Source of the DNA: Membranipora membranacea
Taxonomy: Eukaryota > Bryozoa > Gymnolaemata > Cheilostomatida > Membraniporidae
Direction: 5' to 3'
Length of the DNA: 64,000 bases
Assembly (NCBI GenBank): GCA_914767715.1
Contig: OU612075.1
Span: 11,036,001-11,100,000, forward strand
In this document: positions 25,019-38,229 of the stretch, in pieces
Layout of the letters: each line of letters opens with the position of its first letter
How positions within the stretch are numbered: the stretch's first letter is position 1
Translations under genes and position numbers: made by a program
The notes under the pieces: model-generated
The model's input: the letters and a program-made list of their open reading frames with translations, nothing else
Databases searched by the model: none
What the model was told of the DNA's origin: nothing

Positions 25019-28000
25019 ATGTTGGCCTTAAATGGATTACTCATTTTGGTTTTGGTAGACTCTGTTTTGGTGAGTTTTTGAAAGATTTTTCTTACAGTTC
25101 TTTTGTTTTCTGATGTTGCTTTGTCATATCTAACTTTTAATCTTTTGCAGGAATATTGAACTGTAATAGTGTGATTGATGATATGGAGTCATTTGGAACT
25201 GTGTTCTTAGCGTTCCCCCCTATATATATCTATATATATTAAACACTATTTTATTTAGCAGACAATATCATCCTGGACGGGTGTGTTCCATAATGTGCCA
25301 AAGAAATTACGGCAAAGTAGGGGGGGGGGGGAAGAGAAAAGTGATGATGTTTTGTCTTTGGAGAATTGATTGGTATACCTTTGAATTGATCGATCTGTAG
25401 ATTTTTAGGTTTCTGGTGTTGCTCCGTATTTATCTTTCAATCATGAACGCTACCAGATGTGAAAATATACGCAGCATCAAATTGAGGGACTTGGCTGCAA
25501 AATTTAGCAGAGGATTGAACTTTATGTCGCAACAAAGATTTACACCCTTGTGACAGCCTGTGCACAACAAAGTTTTAATACAATTTTTTCACAAAGTTCT
25601 ATTTTTTAGAACTATAATTAAAGCATGTGGTGTTCTTTTTGTACAAGTAGTGACGATCCTATTATCAACTTGTACAAATATTGTAGCTGACCTTGCCTCA
25701 TTTTCTTACTGGTTCACTAGTGAAAGTTTTAATAGCTCGGGTCAGTGGTACAATGCCGCTGTGTCCTAATCTTACCAAATTCGGGTCACTGACTTTTCTT
25801 GGCTATAAGGTCCATATTAGAAGAGGGAAAAACACAATTCTAATTATGTTTAATCATCACCGAATATGAAGTTACTCCGAGGTTTTTAAACCACCATAAA
25901 ACTTGATATTCATTGACTATCATATTATTCTCTAAAAAGTGAGTATTAGGTATGGTGACAAAAGTATACCCTAGATAAGTAAATTATTTGGAAAACAAAT
26001 AGTTCGCCCTTTTGCACAGGCCTGTATTGGTGAAATTTAACAAAGGAGTTAGAGACTCTACCTCCTTGATTTAACACAAGCTAACATTAATCCCCTTCAA
26101 GCTATAAAAGCTTTCATCTTAACAAGCTAAAATTAGTAACCTACAAACTAGCTAAAATTTACTGAATCATAATTGGATTAATGTATTTGGTATGTCACAT
26201 TTTACATACCTTTCTAGTGGTTGTTTGTGAATGGCATGTAGTGCTAAAATTGATGGAAAATGATTTCAATTTTGCTTCTTTCTTTCTTTTTTTCATTATA
26301 ATTGTGTTCATATCATACTTTTGATTGATATGATTAATATCTCTCAAACTTTTGTTAGTTCATCGATTGGGCTGAAATAGGAATAATTGTATAATATATA
26401 TATTTTTATTGGCAACCAAAGCCATCTCGTTGGAAATGTAATTTTAATTGTATAATGGATCAAAGTTATAGCACAAGTTGAACTTATGATAACTTGTTTT
26501 AGGGCCATGGTTTTATGCTGACCCCACCTTCAAGGAACGCAGGATGGAGGACTTTTTATAAGTTACCAAGGAACCAAAATGATAACTCCCTCAATTGTGG
26601 AGGATTTAATGTAAGTATTTTCTTATAGATCCATGATATAGTTGTTTACTTTGATTCAATCTATCTTAATATTATTACCACGTTGTGTTGTCGCAACATT
26701 ATTTCTTGTAGCAGTTGTTCCTTAGTGACTACCACAAATATTACATAACGTAGAGCTTATATTTGTCTTATTTTTATTTCCCTGCCAGCTTAATGTTTGT
26801 TACCAATTTCTCATCTATAACCCATTTGTACCAAGAGAGCCCTACTCTGAAGTCTTGACACTAATTGATACGTTGCTCTTCTTTGCAATCCTGAACGCTA
26901 GGCAGGCTCTCTACCAATCGCACATATCATCTAGATAATTCTCTGTGAAAATTCCAATGAATTTACCACCACCAAAAGAAAAGAATTAAAAATGTGGGCC
27001 CTGGCTGTAACTCACTGAATAGAAATAATTCTGTTTGGATTTTAAGGCAATACCAATATGATTATATATTTAATTTGCAAAAGCTCATTTTTTCACAGAT
27101 GCAAGCAACTTTTGTGATTTAGAAAAGGACCAAGAAACAAATTTTGACTCTACAGATGACATCGTTATTTTATGACTTTTGCATATAGTTGGGTTATTAA
27201 AATTTTGAGTCGCAGCTTGCTGGACAGACTAGGATGTCATCTACGGCCCTAAACTTTTAGCGTACATTGTAGTGGTTTCTATGATCCATCATAACCTTGC
27301 TAATGGGATCGTAAGGCCTTTTGCGAATCTCATGAGGTCAAGCCTAAATTTCCTGTTGTTGACTGAACAGCAAATCTGAAATTGGCTATTCTATGAATCG
27401 AACGACTTGCCTCTGGTGGACGCTCTCCAAATGGCAGCAGAGAAATATTGTATTGTAGTCAGCCTAATGTCGACGCTCATATTTTTTGTTATTAATATTA
27501 TTTTTTATTATTATTATTTTCATTATTATTTATACTTTTTCAGACTCAGCATGCCTTTAATGGTGGAAGATGTGGATGCTGTGGAGATGACTATGCACTG
27601 GAAGAGAGGAAATACGAACCTGGGCCAGGAAACCTGTTTGCTACAGGCAAGATTGGTGCCACCTATACAGAAGGAGAGATCAGTAAGGGGAATTTCTTTG
27701 TAAATATTATATTGGTTTGGGCAAAAAGTTTCCTAATATCTTTCTGGAAATTGAAAGAATATATTTTAATCCAATCAAATTCAGAGTGGAAACAGTTTGC
27801 CTATAGATTAGAACAGCCCACAATGCAACACTACCAGGTCACATGACCGCTCAGCCCTGTCGGCTTTGGAGTTATCTTGCATGTTTAGGAGAAAGATTTG
27901 GTTTTTGGTTACTTTACTTAAAAAAACTATCAAAATTCAAATCTTATTTGATAAACAATAGATGCAGAGTGTGTGTGATGGAACGAGGTAGAATCAGTTT

Positions 28001-29923
28001 CAGGCTTATATATGAATTTTAAACTTTAAAACCAAGCAGTATGCAATAGCAATGACCAACTCTTATTTTAATTGAAGTTACATATATACATACATATATG
28101 TATACATATAATATAACTTTTACTGCGTCTTTCACTCATACAAGCGTGTGTTCCTGTTTTGCAGTAACGGTTCGGTACAGATTGACCGCTTTCCATGAAG
28201 GCAAAATCATGATGAAATTATGTGTAAACGAAATACCGCAAAGGGGACTAAGTGCCAGCGTTCGGGTGACACAGGAATGTTTAGACTTGAATCCTCTTAT
28301 AGTAGTCGCTACAAATGAAACCTGGTAGGTAACTTCGACCGTCAATACTTTCTCATATCAAATCTTTCTTTGTCTGTTGTGACTTTTCTTCAATTCAAGT
28401 GGAACTCTTACTCATTTAAATGTAGAACATCTCTCGCGGAAAGTAGGAAGGAAAAAAACTAAATCCAAATCCATACTCACTTGACTATTGAGAGTCTCTC
28501 GTTACATTGTGCTTTCTTAAAACTGGTGGTATTTTAAATAAAACTTTGAGCCACAGCCATTATATGACTCATCACTCTATGTCTTATAGGATGCCGGCAT
28601 ACAAAGGTGATAATTCCTTACAAATAAAGCTGCCAGATGGTGTATATTGTGAGGCCTGCGTCCTACAGTGGAGATACCGAACAGGTAACAAAAACTCAAC
28701 TATCTCAATTTTACGACCACCATAAAATAAGAGGTGGACAGTTAGCAGTAATGACTAGGGCACTAACCAAAACTCACCATAACACTGGATGGATTTTTGC
28801 TTTTGCCGACCTGCTATTCACCGTGCGGAGTTGTATCGTTGTGCAATATTCAACTGGCAACACTCTAACGTTGTAGATGGCCTTGTAGCGGAGCGATGTA
28901 GCGTTGTAGCGTTGCAGCGTTGCAGTGTTGCAGTGTTGCAACATTGCAGCGTTGCAACATTGCAGTGTTGTAGCGCGACGTTGTAGCGCGGCGTTGTAGC
29001 GCGGCGTTGTAGCGCGGCGTTGTAGCGCGGCGTTGTAGCGCGGCGTTGTAGCGCGGCGTTGTAGCGTGAACAAAATACCAGAGCACACCATTACTCTTTA
29101 ACAGTACACTACACTACACCAACAATTGTAATTAAATACTTCTGATTGTTTGATCAGTGTCAAAAGCAGAACAAACAGATATTGCAGCAGTTTAATTCCT
29201 ACAAATATTCGATTTATAAACCTGTCAGTCAACTTTCAGCCATTTTGCTACATCTGATGCTGGTTACAAAATGAGATTATCCCAATACCTACCCCTAGTA
29301 CTATTTCAGGACATAAAATTCTTTTATTTTAGGTCCTTTGTTCTATTTTATGACAAGTAAATTCTTTAATTTTAGGAAACAATTGGGGTTGTGACACCGA
29401 AAATGGACGGAAATGTGGTGTGGGGCTTGGTATTCAGGAAAACTTCATCAACTGCGCTGACATAAGGATCAGATCAAAGGATGCTCCTCCCCTTCCACCT
29501 ACAACCGCGGCACCAACCCCTTCCACTCCACCGCCGACAGAGCCAGGTCTGTGTCGACCCTTACGAGGGGGAATATCTGGTGAATGGTGCGAAGATAATT
29601 GTTTTGCAAACCCACCATTTTGTCCCCCAGATCTGTGCAAATGCTCAGTACCTATACCGACGGCTGCTCCAACTGCTGCTCCCCCAGCCACTGAACCACC
29701 TGCTACCACCACAACTATAACCACTGAACCAGCCTCGTCCACAGGCACCAAGCAACCTACTTCCCCAAGAACCTATCCAACTCCACCCCTGCCACCAAAC
29801 CCAGCTGGATGTAGAAGCGTCTCGGGCAACGCCGGCATGACGCAATGGTGTGTGAGGAACTGCAACTTCATTTTACCCTTCTGTCCCGCTAACCTGTGCG
29901 TCTGTGACTCAGTCTCCGGATAG
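25019..29923 (+). CDS. AA15 lytic polysaccharide monooxygenase 2, two Cys modules
   Basis: Exons 25019-25069, 26503-26610, 27544-27682, 28165-28324, 28590-28684 and 29376-29923 give 366 residues. Intron positions and phases equal those of the upstream paralogue, and exons 2-5 have identical lengths, so this is a tandem duplicate. A short signal peptide (MLALNGLLILVLVDSVL) precedes G18 and the brace histidine H19 (HGFMLTPPS). The second brace histidine is H110 in LTAFHEG, and IQENFINCADIRI carries the axial Phe. CGCCGD replaces CGVCGD of copy 1, adding a cysteine. The C-terminus has a Pro/Thr-rich linker and only two Cys modules (ISGEWCEDNC, MTQWCVRNC), against three in copy 1. Secreted oxidative polysaccharide cleavage is expected from the family. 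A likely AATAAA occurs near 30166. Confidence 0.9.
25257..25370 (+). pseudogene. diverged copy of the 37.77-kb exon
   Basis: The DNA GTGCCAAAGAAATTACGGCA and its flanks match the coding-like stretch at 37769-37852 (GTGCCAAAGAAACTAAGGCA), and the preceding ATCATCC and following GAGAA stretches also match. Here a poly-G run of about 12 bases interrupts the reading frame. It lies in intron 1 of oxygenase 2. It appears to be a duplicated or retroposed exon fragment. Confidence 0.5.
28900..29066 (+). repeat. CpG-rich 13-bp minisatellite GTTGTAGCGCGGC
   Basis: About six to seven pure 13-bp units at 28979-29066 follow diverged GTTGCAGC, GTTGCAACATT and GTTGCAGT units from about 28900. The array lies in intron 5 of oxygenase 2. 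Its CpG density contrasts strongly with the AT-rich surroundings. Confidence 0.85.
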
Positions 29924-29939
29924 AATTGTCCTTCATTGC

Positions 29940-32370
29940 TACGCTCTTGTTAGCGGTTTGTAGAACCATGAATGAACCATATTCTTGGTTAATACTGTCG
30001 GTAGACGTTTATAATTTTGTCTTAGACTAGGTTTTTCAGCGTGATATACTCACTACAAAATATAAATTTAATCTAAAATTTCTTTTTAAAACATTTTGTT
30101 ACAATTTTGGACGAGGTTTCATTCCCTCATAGTCTTAATGTTGATAAAATACATGTGTGAACAATAAAATGAACACTATCCTAAACCGAATGCGTTGAGG
30201 AAGGTAATGGCACCATCTCCGCGCGCAAATCACGTAATATGCTATTGCATGTTTATGTGGCCCATAAAATAGTTCAATAGTGTATGTATCTTCACAATGA
30301 TATTGGTGTTCTGTCCCCAAGTAGAATTAAGGGTGGGCACACAAAATATACTAAGACTGGGCACACAAAATTTACTAAGACTGAACTTACTCTAACAATC
30401 TGAGATACACATCTCAATAATGCAATGTTAAAGTCGGTGTATCATCTCAATCCAAAACCCTCAGCAAAGCATTTTTCTAACTCTAATCAATTCAATTTAC
30501 GATTTGAGTGTCAAGTTTTGCCATTGAGTGATTGATACATTCAAATGTTGAACTTCGGAGAAAGGACACTGAGATCCTTTCTTACATTCACACTGTACAG
30601 ATTCCTTTATTTTCAAACTAACATCAGAAGTTGTTAACCACAAAAAAGAATCTTATGGGTTTATAACATGATAATGAGTATCCCACAATGCAATGTTTGA
30701 CAAAAATTGATACTACGGTACATTGACAGTGGTTATTAAAGTTCCTCAAGGAAAGTCATGAAAGCGATCAGGGTAAAGCTACCTGTACCCTAACCGAGTA
30801 AGAATTTAAAGAAAGAAAGGCTGGTCACTTCGTTTGAATCAGCTAAATATAAGGCTGGCTTACATCTGTTCACCGACTACACTTACTATAGATTTCTCAG
30901 GAAGGAAAAGTTGGCTGCTAGCTGACATTAAGTCACCAAAAAATAACCTTTACTTCTCCAAGGTATATTTCATTATAAAATGACATCAATCCATGTGATT
31001 ATTGCATAAGTTACCGATGCTGAAGTATATGTAATAACAAGGTGATGAAAGTTTGATGTACATGGACATGATGAGAGATTTTTTCAGAGTGGGGTTTTAG
31101 TTGTCATACGGGAGGGGGCAACTTTTAAATAATGGTCACACTATTATTGCAACTCATTACAAATTTTTTTAGTTCAGAACTTATCCTTCTATCCTCCGCA
31201 AAAGTGTTCCTTCAACTTCAAGCAAAGAGTAATATTATTCCATAAGCTTTGCAGGTAAATATGGTGTTATCCTTGTAAAAATTCATAAGGTTGCCGTTGC
31301 CAGTCTGAATTCTACAAGCAAGGCCAAGTTTTTAAATCATACAATACAGGCATCGATCACAGTTCTACAGCACACATATTAGTACGTTTGTCCTTATTGC
31401 TGTTGTAGCATGCACAAGAATAATGAATTATCAGGTTCAGGTTCAGAACAACATGAAAACTTGGTTTTGTTTTCTCAGATTTTTAGATTGTTTGGTCGGC
31501 ATTTGATCACATAGACAATATTCATCACTCGTCCCTTTAATATTTATATCAAGGCTATTCTTAGTCCCGCGCATGTTTTTTGGGTTCCAGGCTCATTTCA
31601 ATTTTAGCTCAGTTTGATTGGTGTGTCTTTTCCTAGCCAAGTACATGCGGTTTAGATTTATAATGTCTATTGCTATTGATTCTCGTGAATCGGATGACGT
31701 CTTATCATGAGACAACAATGTTTCCTGCATACTATAACAAATCACAATACCAGATTCAAATAGCCAATCAAAAAGTTTATTTCGCAAAAGGAAACTGACA
31801 GGTTCATTTCATTTTCAGGTAGCCCTAACAATTCTGCTTCCTGATAGCTGAGTTAGTTCATTGCAAAGCCTATAAGGGCTCAACTCAAACGGGAGTAAGC
31901 TATTTAACTAACCTTAATTTAACACTATCGTCTCGTAGGCTTTATGGTAGGTAGGACCAGGGTTTATGTTGAGAACAAATAGACTTATAGCTGGTGTACA
32001 CTGTACCAGAGACGTTGCAAAGGCTAGGATATCAGAATACAAGTGAGTATTAGTCTTACAGTTTGCAATATGTAATAAAAAGAAGAGCAGTAGTCGTGGC
32101 TTAGCTTAGAACAAGTTCCCTCGATGGAGGGATATTTTAAAAGCTGTGTGTTGGCACCTCGCTACTCAGCTTTTGCAATATAACTCACAGAGGGAACAAA
32201 CTTATTATGCTCTTAGCTATGGGATCTGCAAAATAGCCATCATGATCAAGGTGCGTTATGTGGGACAGTTCCCGAAGCATTCCCTTACGGAAGCTGAATA
32301 TTATTGAATATCACATAAAGCTATACACATGTATATACTGCTTGGCCGGTACTTTGGATAGGTGCCTTTT
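29940..32370. other. spacer without recognised genes
   Basis: Downstream flank of oxygenase 2 and upstream flank of TRIM-like gene B. ORFs at 30135-30320 and 31593-31787 (both minus) have no splice or motif support. I see no repeat copy matching elsewhere in the window. Confidence 0.4.
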
Positions 32371-32380
32371 CTAGGACAAT

Positions 32381-35300
32381 ATGGCAGCCAAAGTGGACGA
32401 ATCAAAAGTAGATGAGCAGCAGTTCGCGGAGTGCACACTTTGCTTTGAAAATGACAACCTGAAGAGGCTGCCCTGTAATCCTGCTCACATCTACTGTGTG
32501 AAATGTTTGACCAAGGATAGCGAGGTGACTGGTATACTGAAGTGCCCCCTTTGCAGGTTTGTGTAAAGCTGACAGCTGATCATTCAAGTGTTGTCCTCTA
32601 GCCTTGTCACGTGGCTACCACAAAAAAGGAGCCGCCTGACAAGGCTTTTCTTCCTCAACTAGTGGCAGCTTATTTCATATAGGTTTTGAAAGTGAATTAC
32701 CGATTTGATGTGAGATGACCTGGGCCAGGGACGAGTAAATCCAGGGCTGTGTACAGTAGAGTTAGAATAAGTAGGGCTGAGGTTAAGGATGTTTCCAAAT
32801 GATAATGGTTGGCTGTCAAGGCGGCCTCACAGCAGAGATTTGAGTGTTAGCATATTCTGGCGCACACAACAGATTCTGAGGGACTGTGCACCCAGCTGTA
32901 ACATGCTTCTTCAATAGTGATTGATCAGCCTGGTATGTCATCATAAATCAGGATAACACACTCTGCCAATTTCGTAAATGTTCACCTAACTTTTCACCTT
33001 CTGACCAAATTAGCACAAAGCATTTAAAGGACCGCAATAGATGTTGAAAATTCCTGTTTTTCAGATAACAATATTTTTGTTGTCATCAGATTCACAGCAA
33101 ATACAGAATGCTTTGCTTGAAAGTGGTAGTACTTCTTATTTGGCTCATTATAGAACTGTTTTTGAAGAAGGATTGGATGACATCCCATCTGCAGGTGCTC
33201 CACTAGACAAGTTTCTATGTTGTGATGTTTGTATGAGAAAGACTGATAAGAGAACACTGGCACAGATTTATTGTGTCATCTGCCGAAAGAAATTCTGTAC
33301 AGCTCATGCTGACGTAAGCACCTCAATAGCCTCCATTTGGTTATCTGTCATTGTTGGTCAGACATTATTTCAGGCAGTCTTTCTATGATCAAAACTAGCC
33401 ATGGGAAATGGTACAGCTAGTTTATATGTCGTCAACAGCTCCTTCCAAAAACCCTTTGTAAAATCACAATCTTTACCCTTCAGATGTACAATGTAAGAAA
33501 TTTTTTTGAAGCCCAACACTGAACTACTTTTTCGTAATTGGTTACTCTGGTTGCAGAGCCACAACAATGCTTTGGATGATCATAAAAGGATTACGATGGA
33601 TGACTATAAGAGAGAGTACAGAAAGGTGGAGATAAGAAACTGTGAGAAGCATACGGATGAGGTTTACACTGTCGCTTGTAAGAAGTGTAACAATGTGTTC
33701 TGTCTTAGATGTACTCTCAGACCTAATGCTTGTGAGGATGGTATGTTTTAGCAGTTCTCTTTCATGAAGAGATGATAATTGTTATCATCATTACCAAGAA
33801 GTTAGAGTTATAGATGCATGTATTAATACCCAAACGAGTTTAATAAAGCTTTTTACCTTTTCTATCTCATTGCCAACACTTTGGCAACCGTGATCTTATC
33901 TTATAAGTGCATGAATATTCAGGCGTGGTAGTGTTACTGACTATCCCATACCTGCGTTAGCGCTATCATGTTCTATTTTCAGGGGGACATTTCACAACTG
34001 AAGTAAACTGAATAAATCAATTTAGCCCTGTCCAACAGTTTCTTACCTACAGTACCTACTCAGGAGTTATGTGCACATTTTGTTATACCCTGACAACTCA
34101 AAATATTTCAGTTCTTATCTAATGCTTTGGTCTATCGTGCTTCTTGAAAATAATTACACAACAAGTCATAATTTGCAATCAATTTTTAAAGTCGATGAAC
34201 ATAGTTTTCAAAACCACTACACATGATGTACCTCCTATTTGTAGTAGCCAGTCCAACTCTAAACAGCATGAAAAAGGCATGCCAAACTATAGCGGAAGGT
34301 TCCCTAGTCCGGTAGGGCCCTAAAAAAATAAACAGGACGGACCTTAGAGATGAGGCTACTTACAAATATGTCTTGTTCATTTATCAGGTTCACCCCACCG
34401 CCTCGTAGAGTTAAAAACGCTGTCAGATGAATTCAAATCTCTTGTCAATAACATGAAGCTGTGGATATTTGATAAAGAAGAGTGTCTACTTGGACTAGTT
34501 ACACAGCTCACTCAAATCTTATCAGACTGGGATAGTGATACGGAGGAGATGATTGCTAAGCTACGCGACACAAGAAATGAACAAGTCAGTATTTACAGTG
34601 GGTTCAAAGTTGACGTTGTATCCAGAATAAATAATTATGTATTATGATCAAAAGTGACAAAAAAACACCTAACAGCACTTGCTCAACACCCCAAGGAAAG
34701 ATGAAATACAAAAGTAAGAAGTTTCTATAAGCTGTTGAGGTAACTTCTGTCTTGGCATCTGAGAGTATAATATGAATTGACGAATACGATTTGAACTGCC
34801 TAATAGATAAAAGAATAAAGCACTCATTGTGCTGTCCTAAGCAATCTACATAAAAATATTGAAAATCTTCAATCTGAAACCTCATCAATAATCTACAATC
34901 TGCATTTTTTGTAGCACTACTAATCTTGATAGACATAAAATGTTATTTTTGCTCAATAGGTACAAGCGCTTACTATGAAGTATGATCAATTGGAACAGAC
35001 ACTGATCAATTTGAGAGATCAGTCAAAGACAGAGGTGACTAGATAATTGGATGGTGATGTTGGCGAAAGACTAGATAAGATCAGCAGAGGAGTGAAGAGA
35101 CTTGATTCAAGGCTTTACTCACATCATGAGGTGAGACGAGCTTTCAGAAGCTTAGAAGAGTCGAGTTTTGAGAGTTTGGAAATCGAGTCAGTTTGGGTCT
35201 TGCCATGAAAGCAATTTACTGAGTTACCCACAATGCAGCTTTCCACAGTTATTAGTTAGAAAAGGTCAAGGATAACCAACATAAGATATATGAGGCTTGA

Positions 35301-37052
35301 TTGAGTATTCCAGATTAATCCAGCAAATGGACTTTTTACAGGTGGATATAGTGACAGATATGGATGAGACAGCCAGGTTTACTAACGAGCTGATGACTAT
35401 AGATATTCCTCAATATACTCCCTCAACAAATCACATCAAGCTTGTCAGAAAGGGTAAGCGGCGACAAAATTTAACCTGCTTCAGTAGTGTATGTAACACT
35501 CTTATTATCAAGTCCATGAACTCCCAGGGCCTAGAGTGTCTTGACAATTGTAAAACATGACATGTCCATGGGTAAGTAACTCAAAATGAAGAAAAGTGGG
35601 AGATGTATAAGATTCTCTGCATAGATGATGATGAACAATCATGAGTAAAGCAATCATCAGCCATAAGATTGCGGGTTCAATATGACCCAAAATTATACGC
35701 CATTCATTAAGAAGGATTTGCCTGTTTTGAAACATTTACATAACCATTTAATTTTCTGATATTTTAGATATGACCAATATGGAGGTGTGTGTTGAAATCA
35801 GAGCAAGCAGTGATGAGTTCGTGCTGGATATACCTGAACCAACCAAATGCCCTGCACTACAGCTCTTAGCTCGACCAATCGTAAACCCTCCCAGATCAAT
35901 GAAATTACTGAGAGAATGTGAAGTTAGCCCGTCCCTAGAATCGGTGTGTCAACACGGATAATACACTTTTGCTGGGTGTGAGAACTCAATAGATAAAATC
36001 AGTGAGGATGGGAAGGTCCAGAAAGGCTTTATTACCATCGATGGGTATTCATGTAGTGTTACAGAGAATAATGAGCAACTAATTGTGCTAGTGGGTAAAC
36101 CGGGCAACAAATTCAAAGTTGAAATACATGAGCTAACAGGGAGGCTGCTACAAAGTTGGGGCACCTCAATTCAGTATGACTATCTGATGATAAAGCATCA
36201 AGTTGTTGACAACAAAATAGTAATTCCAGACCCATTCTCTAGCCAAATTCTAGTGTATTCCATATCTGGGGACCTCATCAAACAGATTCCTGTTGATCTT
36301 TGTACTGGGGGATGCATAGCCATGGCCACTGTAGGAGATGGGACTGTTGTATTATCAGTAGTTAGCTCTAACACGGTAGTTCGGGTCGACATAGACAGCG
36401 GAGAGGTGATGTGGACGTCAGAATACGTAGAGAACCCACAAGGAGTGGTCTGCTATAAGGAGAGATTTGTTCTTGTCACTAATTTGAACTTCGGGACAAG
36501 AATTTGGATACTGGATATTGATACAGGTAAGATTAAAAACAAACTTTGCAATCTATTGTTACAATCATAAAACAACACATTAAAGCTGATATCCCTTTAT
36601 TTTCCCCATCAATCCCAAATTTCTCCTTTGCATCCATCCAACGTAACAGACCAAGAAGGGGTTTCTATCTAGCAACAGAAACAAAAATAACCTGTACACA
36701 TATGTCAGCTGTCTGTTTGATACTAAATTATAAGTACAGGCTCAGGAGGAGGTTTTTAGGATTCAGACATTTTGTTTACATCTCTAGTACCCTCATGTCT
36801 GTTTATATTCAAATCGAAAGCACATCGTTCACAACCTGGTACACTTAGCCAATTTGTCTTTTAATGTTAATACAAAATTATGAAATATATAAACATCATT
36901 TAATTGTCAATTTACCAGGTGAATACGTTAGCGAGCTTATAGGTGAGCAGAGGGATCGAGAAACAGAGAAGTATGACATGGATATATTTGATGACACTCT
37001 CATTGTAACTGACGATGAGTGTCAGCTTATTGAGTACTACAAACTATACTAA
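32381..37052 (+). pseudogene. TRIM-like RING/B-box protein B with two in-frame TAA
   Basis: Exons: 32381-32556 (or to 32560), about 33065/33098-33313, 33557-33740, 34388-34584, 34960-35130, 35342-35453, 35768-36526 and 36919-37052. All phases agree from exon 2 on. Exon 1 encodes a RING-like finger (CTLC, CNPAHIYCVKC, CPLC) with two extra residues before the His. Exons 2-3 carry B-box-like zinc sites (CCDVC, YCVICRKKFC; NCEKH, CKKC, FCLRC). Exons 4-6 are coiled coil, and exons 7-8 a propeller-like C-terminus. The frame is interrupted by TAA at 35044-35046 (after TEVTR) and at 35959-35961 (after VCQHG); coding-like sequence continues in the same frame after both. A usual RING join needs donor TTT-GTGTAA at 32560, since the stronger phase-2 donor gives a stop. 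Either a recent pseudogene, a polymorphic allele or base errors. Confidence 0.75.
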
Positions 37053-37160
37053 TATTAATACCAATACCAATACCAATACCAATACCAATACCAATACCAA
37101 TACCAATACAAATACCAATACCAATACCAATACTAATACAATTCTAATACTAATACCATA
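37053..37160 (+). repeat. CCAATA hexanucleotide microsatellite
   Basis: About a dozen tandem copies of ACCAAT (with a few AATACA and TAATACT variants) begin right after the stop codon of TRIM-like gene B and decay into AT-rich text by about 37160. Confidence 0.85.
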
Positions 37161-37768
37161 CTATACTACAAAGAAAACTGTCATCGCCATTTAGCTGTGT
37201 GCAGTCTATGAAAATATTATATTAATTCAAAGGTTGATGGCAGCCTTCAAATCTAATACTCTCTGAATATGTAAATATGTGATAAGCCGTATATAACGTG
37301 ATGCTAAGTTCTCGAACCACGAAACAATGTTTTATTATGATTTAACAAGTTGTCTTACCATATGCCAAGAGGGGACAACTGCACAACATAATATTACTGA
37401 TATAACTGGTGATGATATAGCAGTTGCCTTTTGCAATTAGGATTACACAGCATGTTTACCAACCGAGTATATTTTCAAAATAATATGCGTTCAGTCAGTT
37501 GTCGCTGATAATTAAAATGTGGTGTGGGTTTTTCTTGGAAAGTCTAAGCCTGTACAATCCACAGAAGTATCTACATCTCTCCACCTAATAATAGCTCTGC
37601 TTAGTCATCCTGAAGTTGCACATTCTGTCATCACTATTGTATTGTTTGTATTGTTTGATAGTCAGGTCAGATAATGATGTTGTTATGTTTTTTTTTAACA
37701 AACAAAGGTCATTCTACCATAACTTTCAGCCCTTACTGACCTGTTACTATACACTTTTTATCTGGAAG

Positions 37769-37852
37769 GCAGTATCATCCTTGTCGGATGTTTTTGAGAG
37801 CGTGCCAAAGAAACTAAGGCAAACGCTTGGGGAGAAGGACGAGAAAGAATGA
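37769..37852 (+). CDS. orphan 3' exon-like segment, related copy at 25.26 kb
   Basis: After an AG the frame reads VSSLSDVFESVPKKLRQTLG, then EKDEKE and a TGA. A diverged copy of the same DNA lies at 25257-25370. Upstream exons were not found, and the propeller gene before it already has its own stop at 37052. It could be an alternative last exon of TRIM-like gene B or a dispersed exon copy. Confidence 0.35.
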   Translation, partial: AVSSLSDVFESVPKKLRQTLGEKDEKE

Positions 37853-38229
37853 TAATGTATCTTGTATGGAGGATTAAAGGTTGAGAATAAATTGGTTCAT
37901 GCAGTCTGATACCGAGTCCAAGTTTGTATTATAATAGCTTGCAAACAGGAAGCGCTTATCTTCCTTGCCCTATAGTCGATGGTCAGTGATAGTTGACACT
38001 TGGCCATTCTCACATTAGGGATTACACCATGACCAGTTTAATCTCTGATTCCTTGCGTCTTATCACAGAATTAGCTATCTTACAGCAGGGTATTACTCAT
38101 TGTTCATAACCTTGAAGATTATAACTGAGGTATTTGGGTATAGGTGCCTAATCATCGACGGACAATTTGTAGTTCGTAGTGAAAGTCGTCGGCAAATCCA
38201 GTTGTGTGCTACACCTCCCGTAAAAAAAG

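Noticed and set aside
28774-29091. Minus- and plus-strand ORFs across the 13-bp minisatellite
   Set aside because: They are open only because of the repeat unit and lie in an oxygenase intron.
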